From the NCBI RefSeq assembly GCF_965137335.1, contig NZ_CBCRZD010000013.1: a stretch of 64,000 nucleotides of DNA. One strand, 5' to 3'. Numbering within the stretch: position 1 is the stretch's first letter; the number at the start of each line of letters is the position of its first letter. The position numbers were made by a program, and so were the translations under genes. The notes beneath the pieces were generated by a model. The model was not told where the DNA came from, ran no database searches, and saw only the letters and a list, made by a program, of their open reading frames with translations. This document shows positions 31,060-40,364 of the stretch, piece by piece. Origin of the DNA: Empedobacter stercoris (GTDB lineage Bacteria > Bacteroidota > Bacteroidia > Flavobacteriales > Weeksellaceae).

Positions 31060-33003
31060 ATGAGTAATAACACATATACGGCGGATAATATCCAAGCGTT
31101 AGAAGGAATGGAGCACGTACGTCTTCGTCCATCGATGTACATTGGTGACGTCGGAGTTAGAGGATTACACCACTTAGTTTACGAGGTTGTTGATAACTCT
31201 ATTGATGAAGCTTTAGCAGGATACTGTGATACAATCAAGGTAACAATTTTAGAGGGAAACTCGATTCGTGTCGAAGATAACGGACGTGGTATTCCAGTCG
31301 ACTTACATAAAAAAGAAGGAAAATCTGCATTAGAAGTTGTAATGACAAAGATTGGTGCAGGAGGTAAGTTTGATAAAGATACATATAAAGTTTCTGGAGG
31401 TTTGCACGGTGTTGGAGTTTCGTGTGTTAATGCACTTTCTAACCATTTATCGGCAGAAGTTTTTAAGAATGGGAAACAATATATTCAAGAATATTCGAAA
31501 GGTAAGCCTTTGTATGATGTAAAAGAAGTCGGAACAACTGATAAAAGCGGTACGACTGTTACTTTTACTCCAGATGATACAATTTTCCAAGAGATTAGAG
31601 AGTATAACTATGCTACTTTAGCAAATCGTTTACGTGAGTTAGCTTTCTTGAATAAAGGAATTAATATTGTATTAGTTGACGAACGTCAAAAAGATGAAGA
31701 AGGAAATCCTTTCTCAGAAACTTTTCATTCAGAAGAAGGATTAAAAGAATTTGTTGAATTTGTTGATGGAAACAGAGAATCTATCATGGATAAAGTCATC
31801 TTTATGGAAGGTGAGCGTGATGGAATTCCTGTTGAGGTTGCAATGCGATACAATACGTCATATAACGAAAATGTACATTCGTATGTAAATAATATTAATA
31901 CACACGAAGGAGGAACGCACTTGTCTGGTTTCCGCCGTGCATTGACGCGTACGCTGAAAAAATACGCTGAAGAAAACTTTAATCTTGCAAAAGAAAAAGT
32001 TGAGATTGTAGGTGATGATTTCCGTGAAGGATTAACAGCTGTAATTTCGGTGAAAGTTATGGAACCTCAGTTCGAAGGTCAAACTAAAACGAAATTAGGA
32101 AACTCTGAAGTTTCTCCTGCGGTTGATAAAATCGTTGCAGAAATGTTAACAAATTTCTTAGAAGAAAATCCAGCTGAAGCGAAAATAATTGTTGATAAAG
32201 TAATTTTAGCAGCAAAAGCGCGCCAAGCAGCTAAGAAAGCTCGTGAAATGGTACAACGTAAGAATCCTATGGGAGGAAGCGGATTACCAGGGAAGTTAGC
32301 AGACTGTTCTTCTCGTAAACCAGAAGAATCGGAATTATTCTTAGTCGAGGGTGATTCTGCCGGAGGAACGGCAAAACAAGGACGTGATCGTCATTTTCAA
32401 GCAATTTTACCATTACGTGGTAAGATCTTAAATGTTGAAAAAGCGATGGCGCATAAAGTTTTAGATAACGAAGAAATCAAAAATATTTATACAGCTTTAG
32501 GGGTAACAATCGGAACTGAAGAAGATTCGAAAGCACTTAATATTGCAAAACTACGTTACCATAAAGTAGTAATTATGACCGATGCCGATGTCGACGGTTC
32601 TCACATCGCGACATTAATTTTGACTTTCTTCTTCCGTTACATGAAAGAATTAATTGAAAACGGACATATTTATATTGCAACACCACCTTTATATTTAATT
32701 AAAAAAGGAGCTAAAGCAGAATATGCTTGGGACGAAAAAGATCGCGAACGTTTAACGGCTGAATTCTCTACAGATGGTTCAGGAAAAGGTGTAACGATTC
32801 AACGATACAAAGGTCTTGGGGAAATGAACGCCGAGCAATTATGGGAAACGACTCTTAATCCAGAACATAGAACGTTACGTAAAGTAACGATTGATAATGC
32901 GACAGAAGCAGATCGTGTATTTTCTATGTTGATGGGTGATGATGTACCACCTCGTCGTGAGTTTATCGAGAAAAATGCACACTACGCAAAAATTGATGTT
33001 TAA
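31060..33003 (+). CDS. gyrB: DNA gyrase subunit B
   Basis: 647 aa, the compact form without the E. coli insertion. The GHKL ATPase elements (EVVDNSIDEAL, DNGRGIP, GGLHGVGVSCVNALS) are followed by the transducer and the TOPRIM domain (VEGDSAGG, DADVDGSHI), then the C-terminal QRYKGLGEMN. It works with GyrA, not in the window, to supercoil DNA. Divergent to nothing: it is the single gene between rsmG and the minus-strand ABC-F gene. Confidence 0.97.
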   Translation: MSNNTYTADNIQALEGMEHVRLRPSMYIGDVGVRGLHHLVYEVVDNSIDEALAGYCDTIKVTILEGNSIRVEDNGRGIPVDLHKKEGKSALEVVMTKIGAGGKFDKDTYKVSGGLHGVGVSCVNALSNHLSAEVFKNGKQYIQEYSKGKPLYDVKEVGTTDKSGTTVTFTPDDTIFQEIREYNYATLANRLRELAFLNKGINIVLVDERQKDEEGNPFSETFHSEEGLKEFVEFVDGNRESIMDKVIFMEGERDGIPVEVAMRYNTSYNENVHSYVNNINTHEGGTHLSGFRRALTRTLKKYAEENFNLAKEKVEIVGDDFREGLTAVISVKVMEPQFEGQTKTKLGNSEVSPAVDKIVAEMLTNFLEENPAEAKIIVDKVILAAKARQAAKKAREMVQRKNPMGGSGLPGKLADCSSRKPEESELFLVEGDSAGGTAKQGRDRHFQAILPLRGKILNVEKAMAHKVLDNEEIKNIYTALGVTIGTEEDSKALNIAKLRYHKVVIMTDADVDGSHIATLILTFFFRYMKELIENGHIYIATPPLYLIKKGAKAEYAWDEKDRERLTAEFSTDGSGKGVTIQRYKGLGEMNAEQLWETTLNPEHRTLRKVTIDNATEADRVFSMLMGDDVPPRREFIEKNAHYAKIDV

Positions 33004-33028
33004 TCAGTTTTAAAATAATACAAAAAAT

Positions 33029-33060
33029 AAATCCAGTTTTTTTTAAGGCTGGATTTTTTT
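33029..33060 (+). terminator. Terminator of gyrB
   Basis: The 8-bp stem AAATCCAG/CTGGATTT (33029-33036 and 33049-33056) has a T-rich loop and is followed by a T tract. Confidence 0.78.
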
Positions 33061-33195
33061 TGTTAATAATTTATTTAGAAAATTTAATGAATGTATAGCA
33101 AGGGATTGTATAGTTCATATTATCTATGAATAAATAATAGGTACTGAAAAGGTTGTTCTATTGAATTATAAATTGTAAAATCAATTGAATAAGAA

Positions 33196-33229
33196 TAAAA
33201 AAATCCAGAAAGTAGAACCTTCTGGATTT
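33196..33229 (-). terminator. Terminator of the ABC-F gene
   Basis: On the minus strand AAATCCAGAA/TTCTGGATTT (10 bp) has a 9-nt loop and a T run follows. The rest of the 33061-33195 gap shows no feature I recognise. Confidence 0.82.
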
Positions 33230-33251
33230 GAGAAATATTGTGTAAGAAATC

Positions 33252-34874
33252 TTAAGCGTAATATTTTGCTTTTAATTCTTTTACCTTAGGATCGTCTAAG
33301 AATTCATCATATGTCATATAACGATCGATGATTCCGTTTGGCGTCAACTCGATAATACGATTACATGTTGTTTGAATCAATTCGTGGTCATGAGAGCCCA
33401 TTAAAATTGTTCCTTTGAAATTAACCAAAGAATTATTTAATGCTGTAATCGATTCTAAGTCTAAGTGACCTGTTGGTTCGTCTAATAATAATACGTTTGC
33501 ACGTAATAACATCATGCGAGAGAACATACAACGCATTTTTTCACCTCCAGATAAAACAGAAGATTTTTTCAATGCTTCGTCTCCAGAGAATAACATTTTA
33601 CCTAAGAAACCACGCATAAATTCTTCGTGACGTTCTTCATCAGAATCAGTATATTGACGTAACCAATCAACCAAGTTGATATCTTCTTTGAAGAAATCTG
33701 TATTATCTAATGGTAAATACGCTTGTGTTGTTGTAATACCCCAAGAGAAATCACCAGAATCTGGTTGAACTTTACCTGATAGAATTTCGAAGAATTGAGA
33801 AACAGCTTTCGAATTACGAGAGAAAACACCAATTTTATCACCTTTTTTCAGGTTGATGTTTGCATCTTTAAATAAAACTTCTCCATCTACAGACGCAGAT
33901 AAATCGTTCACTTCTAAGATTTGATCTCCAGCTTCGCGTGATTGTTCCCAAATAATTGCAGGGTATCGACGAGAAGATGGTTTGATGTCTTCAATATTTA
34001 ATTTCTCGATCATTTTCTTACGAGAAGTTGTTTGTTTTGCTTTAGCAACGTTAGAAGAGAAACGAGCAATGAAATCTTGTAATTCCTTTTTCTTTTCCTC
34101 TGCTTTTTTGTTTTGTTGAGCACGTTGTTTTGCCGCTAATTGAGAAGATTCGTACCAGAATGTATAGTTACCAGAATATAGATTTAATTTAGAGAAATCT
34201 AAATCACAGATATGTGTACAAACCGCGTCTAAGAAGTGACGGTCGTGTGATACTACAATTACTGTATTCTCGAAATTACCTAAGAAATCCTCTAACCATT
34301 GAATTGTATTAACGTCCAATTCGTTGGTAGGTTCATCTAAGATTAACACGTCTGGATTTCCAAATAAAGCTTGCGCAATCAAAATACGAACTTTCGCTTT
34401 ATTATCTAAATCTCCCATTAACGTATAATGCATATCAGAATCAATTCCTACATTAGATAATAATGTAGCTGCATCAGATTCAGCATTCCATCCATTCATT
34501 TCTTCATAAACAACGCCTAATTCTCCTGCTTTGATACCATCTTCTTCAGAGAAATCTTCTTTTGCATATAAAGCATCCATACGTTCTTTAATATCGTATA
34601 ATACTTTATTTCCACGTAAAACAGTATCCAATACTGTGTACTCGTCGTATTTAAAGTGATTCTGCTCTAAGACAGACATACGCTTCCCTTTTTCTAAGCT
34701 AACTTGTCCAGAAGTAGGATCGATTTCACCAGATAATATTTTTAAAAAAGTTGATTTTCCTGCTCCATTGGCACCAATTATCCCGTAACAGTTGCCATTT
34801 GTAAATTTTATATTAACTTCGTCGAAAAGAACACGCTTTCCGAATTGAAGCGATAAATTAGAAACATTTAACAT
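33252..34874 (-). CDS. ABC-F family ATP-binding protein (YbiT/YkpA-like)
   Basis: 540 aa from the ATG at 34874 (MLNVSNLSLQF); the longer frame to 34946 contains a promoter-like box and is not used. Two ABC domains are joined by a charged linker (about 245-300). NBD1 has Walker A GANGAGKST (34-42) and DEPTNELD (180-187), but the signature is degenerate (MGDLDNKAKV). NBD2 has LSGGEKMR (441-448) and DEPTGHLD but lacks Walker A: FSRNSKAVS (351-359) stands in its place. ABC-F proteins act on ribosomes; this may be a regulator of translation. Divergent from smpB. Confidence 0.88.
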   Translation of the reverse strand: MLNVSNLSLQFGKRVLFDEVNIKFTNGNCYGIIGANGAGKSTFLKILSGEIDPTSGQVSLEKGKRMSVLEQNHFKYDEYTVLDTVLRGNKVLYDIKERMDALYAKEDFSEEDGIKAGELGVVYEEMNGWNAESDAATLLSNVGIDSDMHYTLMGDLDNKAKVRILIAQALFGNPDVLILDEPTNELDVNTIQWLEDFLGNFENTVIVVSHDRHFLDAVCTHICDLDFSKLNLYSGNYTFWYESSQLAAKQRAQQNKKAEEKKKELQDFIARFSSNVAKAKQTTSRKKMIEKLNIEDIKPSSRRYPAIIWEQSREAGDQILEVNDLSASVDGEVLFKDANINLKKGDKIGVFSRNSKAVSQFFEILSGKVQPDSGDFSWGITTTQAYLPLDNTDFFKEDINLVDWLRQYTDSDEERHEEFMRGFLGKMLFSGDEALKKSSVLSGGEKMRCMFSRMMLLRANVLLLDEPTGHLDLESITALNNSLVNFKGTILMGSHDHELIQTTCNRIIELTPNGIIDRYMTYDEFLDDPKVKELKAKYYA

Positions 34875-34907
34875 AATTTTTGGTATGATGTTTGTTTGAC
34901 CTTCCGG

Positions 34908-34915
34908 CAAAGTTA
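34908..34915 (-). promoter_or_regulatory. -7 box of the ABC-F gene (TAACTTTG)
   Basis: On the minus strand a TAnnTTTG match 34 bp before the ATG at 34874. It lies in the divergent gap with smpB. Confidence 0.5.
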
Positions 34916-34940
34916 CAAATTTTAATTGGAATAAAATAAA

Positions 34941-35393
34941 GTGCAAAAAGAAGTTACGATAAAGAATAAACGTGCAAGGTTTGAATATGAACTATTAGAT
35001 TCATACGATGCCGGCATCCAATTATTTGGGACTGAAATAAAATCTATCCGAATGGGAAAAGCTTCTATTACAGAAAGTTTTTGTCAAATGAAGGATGGTG
35101 AACTCTATATCATTAACATGTTTATAGATGAATATGATTGGGGAACATACTTTAATCATAAGACAAGAAGAGACAGAAAACTTTTATTGCAAAAATCTGA
35201 ATTGCGAAAATTAGAACGTAAAACTAAAGAAACAGGTTTGACAATTGTAGCAACAACGCTGTATATAAACAACAAAGGGTTGGCAAAATTGAAGATTTAT
35301 TTAGCAAAAGGGAAGAAACTTTTTGATAAAAGAAATACAATAAAAGGAAAAGATTTGAAAAGAGATTTGGATAGAATGATAAAGAATTCTTAA
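34941..35393 (+). CDS. smpB: SsrA-binding protein SmpB
   Basis: 150 aa, binds tmRNA in rescue of stalled ribosomes. GTG start; an in-frame TAA lies three codons upstream, so no alternative start exists. Signature segments: IKNKRARFEYELLDSYDAGI, GTEIKSIRMGKASITESFC, YDWGTYFNHKTRRDRKLLLQKSEL. The C-terminal basic tail enters the mRNA path. No ssrA gene is visible in the window. Confidence 0.97.
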   Translation: MQKEVTIKNKRARFEYELLDSYDAGIQLFGTEIKSIRMGKASITESFCQMKDGELYIINMFIDEYDWGTYFNHKTRRDRKLLLQKSELRKLERKTKETGLTIVATTLYINNKGLAKLKIYLAKGKKLFDKRNTIKGKDLKRDLDRMIKNS

Positions 35394-35459
35394 ATTTGTC
35401 TTATAATTGTATAGAATTTATATAAAATTTAATATATTTAAAACGCTAAATATTTGATA

Positions 35460-36959
35460 ATGAAAAAGTTTAATCTATTATTATCTGCAGTAGCATTATT
35501 CGTAGCGGGTAATTCTTTTGTAGACGCTCAGAATTCTAAGAATCCTTGGGCTATTACAGTTGGTGCTCACGCAGTTGACCACAACTCGGTAACTGGACCA
35601 TTCAACCAGTATTTCAAAACAGATAACTGGGATATCGTTCCTCCTTTGTCTAAATTGTCTATTATTCGTAACTTAAACAGATCTTTCGATGTTGATTTAA
35701 CTGCTTCTGTAGGTGAAATTGATAACAACAGATTAGCTGTTAAAGATGAATTATTCATCAACGCTGGTTTAGGTTTACGTTATAAATTAGCTAATGGTTA
35801 TATCTTAAAAGAAGATTCTTGGTTTGATCCATATTTACGTGTAGGTGCTGGATACCACAGATATGATTACACAGGGTTACAATTCCCATTAACTGCATAC
35901 TATGGTAATGAGAATGGAGGTACTTACCAAATTACTGAAGCTGAAGACTTAGAAAAAAATCATTTTGCAGCTTCATTAGGTGCAGGTATTAATTTTTGGT
36001 TTACTAAAAACTTTGGTTTAAATGTAGCTACAGATTATAACTGGTTACCAGCTTACGGAGGAAACAACTATTTTGACTTCTTCCAACATACAGTAGGAGT
36101 TACTTTCCGTTTCGGAAAACAAGATAGAGATAATGATGGTATTCCAGATGATGAGGATGCATGTCCAGATACTCCGGGTATTGCTACAGGTGATCCTGCA
36201 ACAAACGGATGTCCTGATACAGATGGTGACGGTGTATTTGATAAAGATGATGCTTGTCCAGAAGAATTTGGTTTAGCTGAGTTTAACGGATGTCCTGATA
36301 CAGATGGTGATGGTGTTCCAGATAAAGATGATGCTTGTCCAGAAGTTGCTGGTCCAGTAGAAAACAACGGATGTCCATGGCCTGATACAGATGGTGACGG
36401 AATCTTAGATAAAGACGATGCTTGTCCAAACGAGGCTGGTTTAGCTGAGTTCCAAGGTTGTCCTGATACTGACGGAGATGGTATTCCAGATAAAGATGAC
36501 GCTTGTCCAACTGAAAAAGGACCAAAAGAAAATAACGGATGTCCTTGGACAGAAGTTCACGTAGCTAAACGTTTATCTAACATTTTATTCGAATACAACT
36601 CTGATAAAATCGTTCCATCTTCTTATGATGATGTACAAGTTGCTGCTCAAATTTTAAACTCTGATGATTTAAAAACTAAAAGCTTCTACTTAGATGGACA
36701 TGCTGACCAAAGAGGTTCTGCGGCTTACAACAAAACTTTATCTTTAAAACGTGCTAAAGCATTAGTTAAGATTTTATCTGAAAGAGGTGGAGTTGACGCT
36801 AACCGTTTAACTGCTCGTGGATTAGGAGAGTCTCAATTATTATGTACTGAGGAAACAGAAGAATGTTACCAAAGAAACAGACGCGTTGAAGTTTTACCTA
36901 AAAACGCTACAGTTACTGAAACTAAAGTTGTAAAACCAGCTACAAAAAAGAAAAAATAA
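35460..36959 (+). CDS. OmpA-family porin with thrombospondin type 3 repeats
   Basis: 499 aa from the ATG at 35460 (a TTG six bases earlier is in frame but unlikely). Signal peptide MKKFNLLLSAVALFVAGNSFVDAQ, then an eight-stranded barrel (about 25-215), then five acidic TSP3-type calcium-binding repeats (for example DTDGDGVPDKDDACP) separated by the linker GCP, then a peptidoglycan-binding OmpA domain (about 365-480; ILFEYNSDK, GHADQRGSAAYN, NRRVEV). Anchors the outer membrane to the wall. Much like the P60 porin of Flavobacterium. Likely one of the abundant surface proteins. Confidence 0.95.
   Translation: MKKFNLLLSAVALFVAGNSFVDAQNSKNPWAITVGAHAVDHNSVTGPFNQYFKTDNWDIVPPLSKLSIIRNLNRSFDVDLTASVGEIDNNRLAVKDELFINAGLGLRYKLANGYILKEDSWFDPYLRVGAGYHRYDYTGLQFPLTAYYGNENGGTYQITEAEDLEKNHFAASLGAGINFWFTKNFGLNVATDYNWLPAYGGNNYFDFFQHTVGVTFRFGKQDRDNDGIPDDEDACPDTPGIATGDPATNGCPDTDGDGVFDKDDACPEEFGLAEFNGCPDTDGDGVPDKDDACPEVAGPVENNGCPWPDTDGDGILDKDDACPNEAGLAEFQGCPDTDGDGIPDKDDACPTEKGPKENNGCPWTEVHVAKRLSNILFEYNSDKIVPSSYDDVQVAAQILNSDDLKTKSFYLDGHADQRGSAAYNKTLSLKRAKALVKILSERGGVDANRLTARGLGESQLLCTEETEECYQRNRRVEVLPKNATVTETKVVKPATKKKK
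36175..36545 (+). repeat. Internal TSP3 repeat array in the OmpA-like porin
   Basis: Five tandem copies of a roughly 75-bp unit encode the acidic DTDGDG.. D.DDACP motif. Amino acids and nucleotides are both conserved, so the array could expand or contract by slippage or recombination. Confidence 0.75.
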
Positions 36960-36983
36960 TTCTTTAAAAAGCTTACAATAATG

Positions 36984-37011
36984 AAAGCCACCTCATTTGA
37001 GGTGGCTTTTT
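36984..37011 (+). terminator. Terminator of the OmpA-like porin
   Basis: The perfect 12-bp stem AAAGCCACCTCA/TGAGGTGGCTTT has a tiny loop and a T tract. Confidence 0.9.
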
Positions 37012-37135
37012 ATTTATATTCTATCAGAATTAGTAAATTATTTTATATAAAAAATATAAGCTTGATGTTTAAAATTGGCAATGATTTTTAGTAAATTAAA
37101 ATACTTTTCGTTAGATTAGTCTTTCAAAGATTTAT

Positions 37136-37143
37136 TACTTTTG
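37136..37143 (+). promoter_or_regulatory. -7 box of ftsK (TACTTTTG)
   Basis: A TAnnTTTG match 23 bp before the ftsK ATG. It lacks a clear -33 TTTG. Confidence 0.5.
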
Positions 37144-37166
37144 CTTCAATTATACTCAACCTTAAA

Positions 37167-39698
37167 ATGGCTATAAAAAATACTCAAGAAACACCTAAAA
37201 CTCCTAAGAAACAAATTATTAAAACAATTGTAGGTATTATATTTTTAGTACTTGGATTATTGTTGTTTGTTTCGTTTTTATCTTATTTTTTTAATGGTTT
37301 AATCGACCAGAGTCAAATCTCCGATTTATTGGATAAAAGTGAAACTGCTGAAAATATTTTTGGTAAGTTCGGCGCTTTATTGGGAGAAACTTTCATCTTA
37401 CAAGGCATTGGTATTGTGTCTTTTTTTATCCCAATTTTCTTTATGTTGTTAGGAATAAAAGTGGCTACGAACTGGAAAAAAATTAAACCATTTAAAACAC
37501 TTTATCAAAATATATTTTTTATGATTTGGCTACCGATCTTCTTCGGATGTATTCTTCCACAACAACATATGCTTTCAGGTGTAATGGGGTTTGAAGTCAA
37601 TGATTTTTTAAATAGTTTCATCGGTAAGTTGGGTGTTGTTTTATTGTTATTTGTTAGTTTATTGATTTATTGTGTGATTCATTTTAGAATGACATATCAA
37701 TCTATCCAACAAAAAATGGAGGAACGCGCGAAACAAAAAGAACTTGATCGCATTGAAAAAGAACAAGAAAAAATTAAAAAGGAGCAACTCGAATTAAGAA
37801 AACGTAAAGAAGAAGAAGAGCAGGAAAAAATTAATAAATTCAATCAAGAAGTTGAAAAACAACAAGAAAATGAATCGATTGAAGAGTTGAAATTGGTCGA
37901 GAATTTTGAAAAAGAAGCAATCAAATCACATACAGTTAGTCCAAATGAATCTTTTTCGCAAGAGTTTACTATAAATCAACCACAGGAGGAAGAGCAAATT
38001 GAAGAAAGTCCTGTTAATATAACCGAATTGGTGGTTGATGAGATAGAAGAAAATAGTGAAATTGAACCAATATCAGAAAATTCAGTTACAAGTTCTAAAC
38101 AAGAAGCTTCTAATGATTTAGAATTGAAAGTTCAAAAAATTGACGAAGAAGAAGAATTTGAAGCTACTTCTGCACGATTGGTTCAAGAACAAGGCGAATA
38201 TAACCAACGTTTAGATTTACCAAATTTTCAATTTCCACCGATTTCATTATTGAAAAAATATGATTCAGGAAATACATTAATCGATCAAAAAGAATTAGAA
38301 TCCAATAAAAATAAAATTATCGAAACTTTAGGTAACTACGGAATCGGTATTTCACAAATTACGGCAACGATAGGTCCAACTGTAACACTTTACGAGATTG
38401 TGCCGCAAGCAGGAGTTCGTATTTCTAAAATTAAGAATCTTGAAGATGATATAGCATTAAGTTTAGCAGCACTTGGTATTCGTATTATTGCACCAATTCC
38501 AGGAAAAGGAACCATTGGTATCGAAGTTCCGAACTCTAATCCATCTATGGTTTCGATGCATTCTGTAATAGCTTCTCAAAAATTTCAGAATTCTGATATG
38601 GAATTACCTATTGCTTTTGGTAAAACAATTACGAATGAAACGTTTGTTGCTGATTTAGCTAAAATGCCTCACTTGTTAATGGCGGGAGCAACTGGACAAG
38701 GAAAATCGGTAGGACTGAATGCAATTATTGCATCGTTGTTGTACAAAAAACATCCATCAGAATTGAAATTTGTAATGGTCGATCCAAAGAAAGTAGAGTT
38801 GACACTTTACTCGAAAATAGAACGTCATTACTTAGCTAAATTACCTGATGCAGAAGAAGCAATTATCACAGATAATACGAAAGTAATCAATACACTGAAT
38901 TCGCTTTGTATAGAAATGGATGATCGCTACGAATTACTTAAGAATGCTTTCGTTCGTAATTTGAAAGAATACAATGCGAAGTTTAAAGAACGTAAATTAA
39001 ACCCAGAAGCTGGACATCGATTTTTACCATATATCGTTTTAATCGTAGATGAGTTTGCAGATTTGATTATGACAGCTGGTAAAGAAGTAGAACTACCTAT
39101 TGCTCGTTTAGCTCAGCTGGCTCGTGCTGTTGGAATTCACTTGATTGTTGCTACACAACGACCTTCTGTAAATGTTATTACAGGTACAATTAAAGCTAAC
39201 TTTCCAGCGCGTGTAGCGTTTCGTGTAACATCTAAAATAGATTCGAGAACAATTTTAGATTCTCCTGGAGCTGATCAATTAATTGGAAAAGGAGATATGC
39301 TATTTACGACTGGAAATGATTTAGTGCGACTACAATGTGCTTTTGTGGATACACCAGAAGTTGATAAAATCACCGAGTTTATTGGAGAACAACGAGGCTA
39401 TCCAGATGCTTTACATTTACCAGAATATGTTGGCGAAGATGGAGGTTCTAATTTAGATATTGATTTATCTGATCGTGATGTGTTATTTGAAGATGCTGCA
39501 CGATTGATTGTAATGAATCAACAAGGTTCTGCATCTTTATTACAACGAAAATTAAAATTAGGATATAACCGAGCAGGACGATTAATTGATCAATTAGAAG
39601 CTGCTGGAATTGTTGGACCTTTTGAAGGAAGTAAAGCACGTCAAGTATTGATACAAGATGACATGAGTTTGGAACAGTTGTTGAATAATTTGAACTAA
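37167..39698 (+). CDS. ftsK: DNA translocase FtsK/SpoIIIE
   Basis: 843 aa. The N-terminal 180 residues hold four membrane segments that dock at the septum. The linker (about 180-360) is highly charged, E/K-rich coiled coil. The motor follows: alpha/beta domains with Walker A GATGQGKS (507-514), Walker B VLIVDEFADLIM and a gamma winged helix (SASLLQRKLKLGYNRAGRL). It pumps chromosome DNA at division and activates XerCD at dif; XerD lies 25 kb downstream. First gene of the ftsK-lolA-lptF/G-ribB run. Confidence 0.97.
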   Translation: MAIKNTQETPKTPKKQIIKTIVGIIFLVLGLLLFVSFLSYFFNGLIDQSQISDLLDKSETAENIFGKFGALLGETFILQGIGIVSFFIPIFFMLLGIKVATNWKKIKPFKTLYQNIFFMIWLPIFFGCILPQQHMLSGVMGFEVNDFLNSFIGKLGVVLLLFVSLLIYCVIHFRMTYQSIQQKMEERAKQKELDRIEKEQEKIKKEQLELRKRKEEEEQEKINKFNQEVEKQQENESIEELKLVENFEKEAIKSHTVSPNESFSQEFTINQPQEEEQIEESPVNITELVVDEIEENSEIEPISENSVTSSKQEASNDLELKVQKIDEEEEFEATSARLVQEQGEYNQRLDLPNFQFPPISLLKKYDSGNTLIDQKELESNKNKIIETLGNYGIGISQITATIGPTVTLYEIVPQAGVRISKIKNLEDDIALSLAALGIRIIAPIPGKGTIGIEVPNSNPSMVSMHSVIASQKFQNSDMELPIAFGKTITNETFVADLAKMPHLLMAGATGQGKSVGLNAIIASLLYKKHPSELKFVMVDPKKVELTLYSKIERHYLAKLPDAEEAIITDNTKVINTLNSLCIEMDDRYELLKNAFVRNLKEYNAKFKERKLNPEAGHRFLPYIVLIVDEFADLIMTAGKEVELPIARLAQLARAVGIHLIVATQRPSVNVITGTIKANFPARVAFRVTSKIDSRTILDSPGADQLIGKGDMLFTTGNDLVRLQCAFVDTPEVDKITEFIGEQRGYPDALHLPEYVGEDGGSNLDIDLSDRDVLFEDAARLIVMNQQGSASLLQRKLKLGYNRAGRLIDQLEAAGIVGPFEGSKARQVLIQDDMSLEQLLNNLN

Positions 39699-39731
39699 AA
39701 TTTATTAAAAACAGATAGAAATTTAAATTGT

Positions 39732-40361
39732 ATGAAAAAGATAATTTATTCTTTCATACTCTTATTAGTAGGGGTTGGAACATTAAACGCTCAATCAGCA
39801 AAACAAATCTTAGACAAAGTTTACGCAAAATATACCAACGCAAACTCGTATTATATTAAGTTTGATTTTAGTCATTCGACTAATGGAAAATCGATGAATC
39901 AAACAGGAGAAGTTTTCTCGATGAAACAAAAATTTAATTTGAATGTAGGAGACATCAATCAAATATACACAGGAACAAAGTTATATACGATAGCAAAAGA
40001 TGACAAAGAAGTAACAGTTTCTGATGCGTCAAATACAGATGATTTTTTAACTCCAACTAAAGTTTTGAATACCTATCGCACAGATTTTAGTTATGCGTTA
40101 ACAGATAAAAAAACAGTAGGAGGTAAATCGATTCAGTATATAAAATTAACGCCAACTAAAACATCTTCAATTAAATATTCGATTTTAGGAGTTAATACAG
40201 CAAATAATCAAATCCATGATTATAAAGAATATGGTAAAAATGGAGATACAATGTCTATCGTTGTAAAAGATTACGTTCAAAATTTACTTATTCACAAAAG
40301 TTACTTTAACTTTGACCAAAAGAAATATAAGTCGCAAGGCTATATTATTACACAATTATAA
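39732..40361 (+). CDS. lolA: Outer-membrane lipoprotein carrier protein, LolA-like
   Basis: 209 aa with the signal peptide MKKIIYSFILLLVGVGTLNAQ. The body follows the LolA/LolB half-barrel pattern (SAKQILDKVYAKYTNANSYYIKFDFS, a family opening). It would ferry lipoproteins across the periplasm. It sits 33 bp behind ftsK and 3 bp before the LptF/G-type permease gene; the same order is typical in Flavobacteriia. Confidence 0.85.
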   Translation: MKKIIYSFILLLVGVGTLNAQSAKQILDKVYAKYTNANSYYIKFDFSHSTNGKSMNQTGEVFSMKQKFNLNVGDINQIYTGTKLYTIAKDDKEVTVSDASNTDDFLTPTKVLNTYRTDFSYALTDKKTVGGKSIQYIKLTPTKTSSIKYSILGVNTANNQIHDYKEYGKNGDTMSIVVKDYVQNLLIHKSYFNFDQKKYKSQGYIITQL

Positions 40362-40364
40362 TCA

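Noticed and set aside
34875..34946. Longer N-terminus for the ABC-F protein
   Set aside because: The extra 24 residues have no family support and the DNA contains a -7 box (34915 to 34908) for the gene.
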